The position numbers were made by a program, and so were the translations under genes. DNA of 64,000 nt. Source: Flavobacterium sp. Its GTDB lineage: Bacteria > Bacteroidota > Bacteroidia > Flavobacteriales > Flavobacteriaceae. Position 1 is the first letter of the stretch. Each line of letters starts with the position of its first letter. Positions 60,611 to 64,000 of the stretch are shown here, piece after piece. The notes under the pieces were generated by a model. It searched no databases. It saw only the letters and a list, made by a program, of their open reading frames with translations, and had not been told where the DNA came from. The stretch covers positions 34,188 through 98,187 of the forward strand of contig NZ_SEBS01000014.1 of NCBI RefSeq assembly GCF_004211145.1, given 5' to 3'.

Positions 60611-60625
60611 GTGCGGATAATAGGA
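60611..60625. other. Attachment site, right end (attR), within tRNA-Leu 3' end
   Basis: GTGCGGATAATAGGA covers the 3' acceptor strand and part of the T arm of the tRNA gene. Because the copy here is part of a complete tRNA, integration preserved tRNA function. Confidence 0.82.
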
Positions 60626-60693
60626 CTCGAACCTACACACCTTGCGGCACCAGATCCTAAGTCTGGCGTGTCTACCAATTTCACCATATCCGC
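60612..60693 (-). tRNA. tRNA-Leu, anticodon UAG
   Basis: The minus strand folds into a complete class II tRNA: acceptor GCGGATA / TATCCGC with discriminator A, D arm with TTGGTAGACAC, anticodon stem CCAGA / TCTGG with loop CTTAGGA (anticodon TAG), long variable arm GCCGCAAGGT, and T arm GTAGG-TTCGAGT-CCTAT. The 3' CCA is not encoded. It is the integration target of the island. Confidence 0.95.
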
Positions 60694-60793
60694 GGTAGAA
60701 ATCAAATTGCTATTGCAATTGTGGGTGCAAATATAAGCATTCATCACAATTTCCAAATCATTTTTGCGCAAATTTTGATTTATTTCTTTTTCT

Positions 60794-60801
60794 TACTTTT
60801 G
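60794..60801 (+). promoter_or_regulatory. Putative -7 promoter box of the dipeptidase gene
   Basis: TACTTTTG fits TAnnTTTG and lies 23 nt before the ATG at 60825. Confidence 0.6.
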
Positions 60802-60824
60802 ATACATAACCAATAATTTCCTTC

Positions 60825-62213
60825 ATGGACGACATAAAACCTTATGTGCAACAGCACAAGGATCGCTTTATCAGCGAATTAGTTGACATCTTAAAGATTC
60901 CGTCGGTATCAGCTGACAGCGCGTATTCGCAGGACGTAATTGACATGAGCGAGGCCGTCAAAAAGAGTTTGGAAGCCGCCGGATGCGACAAAGTCGAGAT
61001 TTGCGACACGCCGGGTTACCCGATCGTATATGGCGAAAAGACGATCGACCCGAATTTACCGACCGTTTTAGTATACGGACATTACGACGTGCAACCGCCC
61101 GACCCGATGGATTTGTGGACGTCGCCACCGTTCGAACCCGTCATCAAAAAAACTGAAATCCATCCTGAAGGTGCGATTTTCGCGCGCGGCGCCTGCGACG
61201 ATAAAGGCCAAATGTACATGCACGTGAAGGCGCTCGAATACATGGTGCGCAACAACAATCTGCCGTGCAACGTGAAATTCATGATCGAAGGCGAAGAAGA
61301 AGTCGGGTCTAAAAGCCTGGGCTGGTTCGTCGAAAACAATCAGGAGAAATTAAAGTGCGACGTGATCTTGATCTCAGACACGGGAATGATCTCGAACCAA
61401 CAACCGTCAATTACGACCGGATTGCGCGGATTGAGTTACGTCGAAGTTGAAGTTACCGGCCCAAATAGAGATTTGCATTCCGGTTTGTACGGAGGCGCGG
61501 TCGCCAACCCGATCAACATTCTCGCGAAAATGATCGCTTCATTACACGACGAAAACAACCACATCACGATTCCGGGATTTTACGACAAGGTCGAAGAATT
61601 GTCGCGCGAGGAAAGAGATGAAATGGCAAAAGCGCCGTTCTCTCTCGACAATTACAAGAAAGCGCTCGACATCGAAGATATTTATGGAGAGAAAGATTAT
61701 GTAACGAACGAGCGCAATTCCATCCGTCCGACTTTGGATGTAAACGGAATTTGGGGCGGTTACACAGGCGAAGGCGCGAAAACCGTCATCGCGAGCAAAG
61801 CGTTCGCGAAAATCTCGATGCGACTCGTTCCGAACCAGGATTGGGAAGAAATTACGGAATTGTTCACGAAACATTTTACGTTGATCGCCCCGAAAAGCGT
61901 CAAGGTGAAAGTCACGCCGCATCACGGCGGACAAGGTTATGTTACGCCGACGGATTCCATCGGGTATCAAGCCGCGGCAAAAGCGTATGAGGAAAGCTTC
62001 GGCGTGAAACCGATTCCGGTGCGCTCGGGTGGTTCGATCCCGATTGTGGCGTTGTTTGAAAAGGAACTCAAAAGCAAGACGATTATGATGGGATTCGGGT
62101 TGGACAGCGATGCGATCCATTCGCCGAATGAGCATTTCGGGATTTTCAATTACTTGAAGGGAATTGAGACGATTCCGTTGTTTTACAAGTACTTTGTGGA
62201 ATTATCGAGATAG
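60825..62213 (+). CDS. M20-family metallodipeptidase
   Basis: The 462-residue product has the M20 zinc ligands in order: YGHYDVQP (about 85-92), GACDDKGQ (about 123-130), EGEEEVGS (about 156-163), SDTGM (about 183) and AIHSPNEHFG near the C-terminus. A dimerisation lid domain lies at about 205-370 (LHSGLYGGAVANP). It cleaves dipeptides in the cytoplasm. No signal peptide is seen. Codon use matches the backbone, so this gene lies outside the island. Confidence 0.93.
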   Translation: MDDIKPYVQQHKDRFISELVDILKIPSVSADSAYSQDVIDMSEAVKKSLEAAGCDKVEICDTPGYPIVYGEKTIDPNLPTVLVYGHYDVQPPDPMDLWTSPPFEPVIKKTEIHPEGAIFARGACDDKGQMYMHVKALEYMVRNNNLPCNVKFMIEGEEEVGSKSLGWFVENNQEKLKCDVILISDTGMISNQQPSITTGLRGLSYVEVEVTGPNRDLHSGLYGGAVANPINILAKMIASLHDENNHITIPGFYDKVEELSREERDEMAKAPFSLDNYKKALDIEDIYGEKDYVTNERNSIRPTLDVNGIWGGYTGEGAKTVIASKAFAKISMRLVPNQDWEEITELFTKHFTLIAPKSVKVKVTPHHGGQGYVTPTDSIGYQAAAKAYEESFGVKPIPVRSGGSIPIVALFEKELKSKTIMMGFGLDSDAIHSPNEHFGIFNYLKGIETIPLFYKYFVELSR

Positions 62214-62261
62214 TTTTTTTTGCGACGAAGGCACGAAGACACGAAGTTTTTAAGTTACTAG

Positions 62262-62287
62262 AATCCGCTTTGCAGCGGATTTTTTTT
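62262..62287 (+). terminator. Intrinsic terminator of the dipeptidase gene
   Basis: AATCCGCT / AGCGGATT stem, TTGC loop and seven T. It lies inside the outer repeat element, after its left arm. Confidence 0.9.
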
Positions 62288-62288
62288 G

Positions 62289-62419
62289 AACCATTAAGAT
62301 AGTTAAGAGAATTAAGGGTTTGCGGTTCAGCTGTACGGGCGGTTTTTTGGTGAGAATTTTTAAACCATTAAGTTCATTAAGCGTTTTGATTCTTAATGGT
62401 TTTAATGATCTTAATGGTT
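62289..62419. repeat. Nested inverted-repeat element
   Basis: Arms at 62289-62318 and 62390-62419 match at about 23 of 30 positions, with a perfect 12-bp outer part (AACCATTAAGAT). The word ATTAAGATAGTTAAG is also in the left arm of the GxxExxY cassette at 18.26 kb, which suggests a shared origin. Confidence 0.65.
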
Positions 62420-62480
62420 TATTTTTTTTGGCGTTGCGCCGGCTGGAACTTATCGGTAATCTTAAAACCTGTCAAGCCGT

Positions 62481-62545
62481 CGCCGGGCTGTCCGCTATAT
62501 CTTTTGTTTCGTGCCTCACAAAAGGATGCCGCTCCCAGCCCTAAC
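62481..62545 (-). repeat. Dispersed structured repeat, copy C
   Basis: On the minus strand it reads GGGCTGGGAGCGGCATCC, then CTTTTGT ... ACAAAAG around a short loop, then ATATAGCGGACAGCCC. The outer GGGCTG pairs with CAGCCC. It is a shorter relative of copies A and B. Confidence 0.6.
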
Positions 62546-62645
62546 GCGAGCATCTCCGAAAATACAATTCCCAAAACTCCGTGCCTTCGTGCCTTCGTGG
62601 CAAAAAATAAAAATGTAAAAACCTCCACAATAAAAATTGATAACT

Positions 62646-62676
62646 CTACGTTTGTAGAAATACAACTATATTTGTA
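62646..62676. promoter_or_regulatory. Putative BlaI operators overlapping two -7 promoter boxes
   Basis: Two TAC/GTA-type inverted repeats, CTACGTTTGTAG (62646-62657) and TACAACTATATTTGTA (62661-62676), have the half-site form (TACA / TGTA) of BlaI/MecI operators. Each overlaps a TAnnTTTG box (TACGTTTG 62647-62654; TATATTTG 62667-62674). A repressor bound here would block the operon that encodes BlaI itself. Confidence 0.7.
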
Positions 62677-62678
62677 GA

Positions 62679-63095
62679 ATGAAAATAATAGCAACCTTTT
62701 TCATCGCTTTAGCCTTCCTTTCGTGTTCGAACCGGTTTTCCAACGGCAAACGCCAAGGTTTCTGGAAAGAACGCGACACCGTAAACGGAATCGTCTACAT
62801 CGCCAAAGGTCGCTACAATAAAAACTACCAAACCGGAACCTGGATTTACATAGCCGAAAATAAACGCTACAAAAAAGAGAAATACCAAGGCACTGTTTGC
62901 CACACGTTCATTTACGGAGAAGACGAGAAACTAAAGCGCGAAGGTTACACGCGCCTCGACACCACCGCAACTTTAATTCACTGGTATTACTCGGGCGATT
63001 GGACAACCTTCGATTCGATCGGGAAACCCATTTGGATCGACACGTATTACAAAGGCGAAATCGTCGGGGAAAAAGATCTAACGGATAAAAAATAA
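62679..63095 (+). CDS. Small lipoprotein, first gene of the blaI-blaR operon
   Basis: The 138-residue product has a lipobox (IALAFLSCSN, Cys at about 16) and then strands of the MORN/YwqK type (NGKRQGFWKERDTVNG, GRYNKNYQTGTWIYIAENK, YKGEIVGEKDL). The start codon follows the TATATTTG box by only 4 nt, so the mRNA would be almost leaderless. It lies 14 bp before blaI. A role as a target of the BlaR1/BlaI response is suggested by its position. Confidence 0.75.
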   Translation: MKIIATFFIALAFLSCSNRFSNGKRQGFWKERDTVNGIVYIAKGRYNKNYQTGTWIYIAENKRYKKEKYQGTVCHTFIYGEDEKLKREGYTRLDTTATLIHWYYSGDWTTFDSIGKPIWIDTYYKGEIVGEKDLTDKK

Positions 63096-63109
63096 CAATA
63101 CAAATAAAA

Positions 63110-63481
63110 ATGAATCTAACGAACGCCGAAGAACAACTCATGCAACATCTCTGGAAGCTCAAAAAAGCGTTCATGAAAGATTTGCTCGATGCGTTCCCTG
63201 AACCGAAACCCGCAACAACGACGGTCGCGACGTTGCTCAAACGCATGATCGACAAGAAATTCGTCGCGTACAATGAGTTCGGAAACTCGCGTGAATATTA
63301 TCCGCTGGTCAAGAAGAACGACTATTTCTCGAAACACGTAAATGGATTGATTCAAAATTTCTTTGGCAATTCCGCGTCCCAATTCGCTTCCTTTTTCACG
63401 ACCGAGACCAATTTGTCTGAAAATGAACTCAAGGAACTGCGCTCGATCATAGACGAACAAATCAAAAAGAAACAGCAATGA
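63110..63481 (+). CDS. blaI: BlaI/MecI-family repressor
   Basis: The 123-residue product has a winged helix at the N-terminus (NLTNAEEQLMQHLWKLKKAF, then ATTTVATLLKRMIDKKFVAY) and a dimerisation helix at the C-terminus (NLSENELKELRSIIDEQIKK). It should repress its own operon from the TACA/TGTA sites upstream and be released by cleavage started by the BlaR1-like protein. It overlaps that gene by 4 nt (ATGA). Confidence 0.92.
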   Translation: MNLTNAEEQLMQHLWKLKKAFMKDLLDAFPEPKPATTTVATLLKRMIDKKFVAYNEFGNSREYYPLVKKNDYFSKHVNGLIQNFFGNSASQFASFFTTETNLSENELKELRSIIDEQIKKKQQ

Positions 63482-64000
63482 TTGATTTCCTGGTCACTTC
63501 GATAACCTGCCAGATCGTGCTTTTCGCGTTGTATAAATTGCTGCTCGAACAGACGAAAATGCACCGATTCAATAGGTTCTATTTACTGTTCGCGTTGGTG
63601 TTTTCGATTGTCGTTCCGTTTGTGACGATTGAAATTGAAACCGAAAATATCGCATCGGCCGCGCCTCAGGTTTTTGAAATGTTGCCGGTTTCGATCAATG
63701 CGACGTCGGTTCAAACAGCATCGGAGTTCGATTTATGGCCGATGGTTTTCATTGTAGTTTATACAACCGGATTTTTAGTTTTCGGTTTCCGATTCGTGAA
63801 AAACCTGATCCAACTCAAATCGAAAATTACCAAAAACGAACACGTAAATCGCGATCAAGCGACGTTCGTCCTCCAAAAGACGCCGACGCTTCCGCACACA
63901 TTCCTGAATTATATTTTCGTAAACGCCGACGATTTCAAAATCGGTCTCGAATCGGAACTTTTCACGCACGAGATCACGCACGCTCGCCAAAAACACTCAC
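63478..64000 (+). CDS. blaR: BlaR1/MecR1-type M56 membrane peptidase (3' end outside window)
   Basis: The visible 174 residues begin MIDFLVTSITCQIVLFALYKLLL and contain three membrane segments (about 4-24, 35-52 and 92-108). A cytoplasmic loop (NLIQLKSKITKNEHVN) leads to the zinc-binding HEITHARQKHS near the window end. In the family the signal is sensed by the C-terminal part, which is cut off here; many Bacteroidota members lack a beta-lactam sensor and carry a TonB or other domain instead. No TAnnTTTG box or terminator separates it from blaI. Confidence 0.9.
   Translation, partial: MIDFLVTSITCQIVLFALYKLLLEQTKMHRFNRFYLLFALVFSIVVPFVTIEIETENIASAAPQVFEMLPVSINATSVQTASEFDLWPMVFIVVYTTGFLVFGFRFVKNLIQLKSKITKNEHVNRDQATFVLQKTPTLPHTFLNYIFVNADDFKIGLESELFTHEITHARQKHS

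Larger units (their letters stand above)
46962..60625. mobile_element. Genomic island integrated in tRNA-Leu
   Basis: The segment is bounded by a 15-bp direct repeat of the tRNA-Leu 3' end and has a tyrosine integrase 200 bp inside the left end. It is visibly more AT-rich than both flanks. Cargo: sacsin-like ATPase with DUF3883, DUF4145 protein, replication-initiator-like protein and HTH partner, and a nuclease-methylase with specificity subunit. No conjugation or phage structural genes are seen, so it would need a helper or be immobile now. Confidence 0.85.
62216..62607. repeat. Outer inverted-repeat element after the dipeptidase gene (no intact gene)
   Basis: Arms at 62216-62250 and 62573-62607 match as an inverted repeat at 32 of 35 positions. 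They are built of the 8-nt word CACGAAGG/CACGAAGA. The left arm starts 3 bp after the dipeptidase stop. Inside are a terminator, a second nested inverted repeat and structured repeat copy C, but no credible gene. It may be a decayed cassette. Confidence 0.8.

Noticed and set aside
62320..62694. Short frames on both strands inside the nested repeat region
   Set aside because: They run through inverted repeats and structured repeat copy C and have no recognisable product.

Overview
The window is a chromosomal segment of a member of the Bacteroidota, most likely Flavobacteriaceae. The evidence is the SusC/SusD/SusE set, three proteins with type IX secretion (T9SS) C-terminal tails, a mevalonate-pathway cluster, and promoters whose -7 box fits TAnnTTTG a short distance upstream of many start codons (for example 24273, 26198, 33825, 34966, 37536, 38710, 47152 and 60794). 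The backbone is moderately GC-rich for this family. One block, about 46.96-60.63 kb, is clearly more AT-rich.

Region 1 (0.2-22.9 kb) holds an AsmA-like envelope protein and a complete starch/maltodextrin locus. A minus-strand susC-susD-susE operon is followed, beyond an intrinsic terminator, by a secreted T9SS alpha-amylase. A LacI-type regulator diverges from susC. On the plus strand follow a maltose-type MFS transporter and beta-phosphoglucomutase (overlapping), a GH65 phosphorylase and two exported GH13 enzymes. A 23-bp sequence is identical upstream of susC and of the transporter, in the same orientation relative to both, and is the likely LacI operator. The implied route is surface binding and hydrolysis, SusCD import, periplasmic cleavage, MFS uptake, phosphorolysis to glucose plus beta-glucose-1-phosphate, and conversion to glucose-6-phosphate.

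Region 2 (23-46.6 kb) holds housekeeping and envelope genes: GDPD phosphodiesterase, a YhiN-like flavoprotein, two tandem paralogous T9SS adhesin-like proteins, TspO, mevalonate diphosphate decarboxylase, mevalonate kinase, a UbiA prenyltransferase, an RsuA/RluB-type pseudouridine synthase, a PhoX-like T9SS protein, a leucine-rich-repeat protein and a di-haem peroxidase.

Region 3 (46.96-60.63 kb) is an integrated genomic island in the 3' end of tRNA-Leu(UAG). It has a 15-bp duplicated tRNA end, a tyrosine integrase just inside the left end, and a pair of 17-bp repeats near both ends that may be integrase arm sites. Its cargo is a 1595-residue sacsin/Hsp90-type ATPase with a C-terminal DUF3883 nuclease-like domain, a DUF4145 protein, a replication-initiator-like protein with an HTH partner, and a compact nuclease-methylase plus specificity-subunit system whose methylase gene is frameshifted.

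Region 4 (60.8-64 kb) holds an M20 dipeptidase, a gene-free stretch of nested repeats, and a lipoprotein-BlaI-BlaR1 operon with its likely operator; blaR1 runs off the end.

The most unusual feature is a class of inverted-repeat elements sitting immediately after stop codons (13.1, 15.7, 18.3-18.8, 34.9-35.4, 37.4 and 62.2-62.6 kb). Their arms are built of short reiterated words. Two of them carry a single small gene, a GxxExxY protein and a four-helix-bundle (23S rRNA intervening-sequence type) protein. In both, the stop codon of the gene abuts or overlaps the right arm, and both share an 11-nt leader motif. They look like small gene cassettes. A separate dispersed structured repeat occurs three times (20.7, 46.8 and 62.5 kb).
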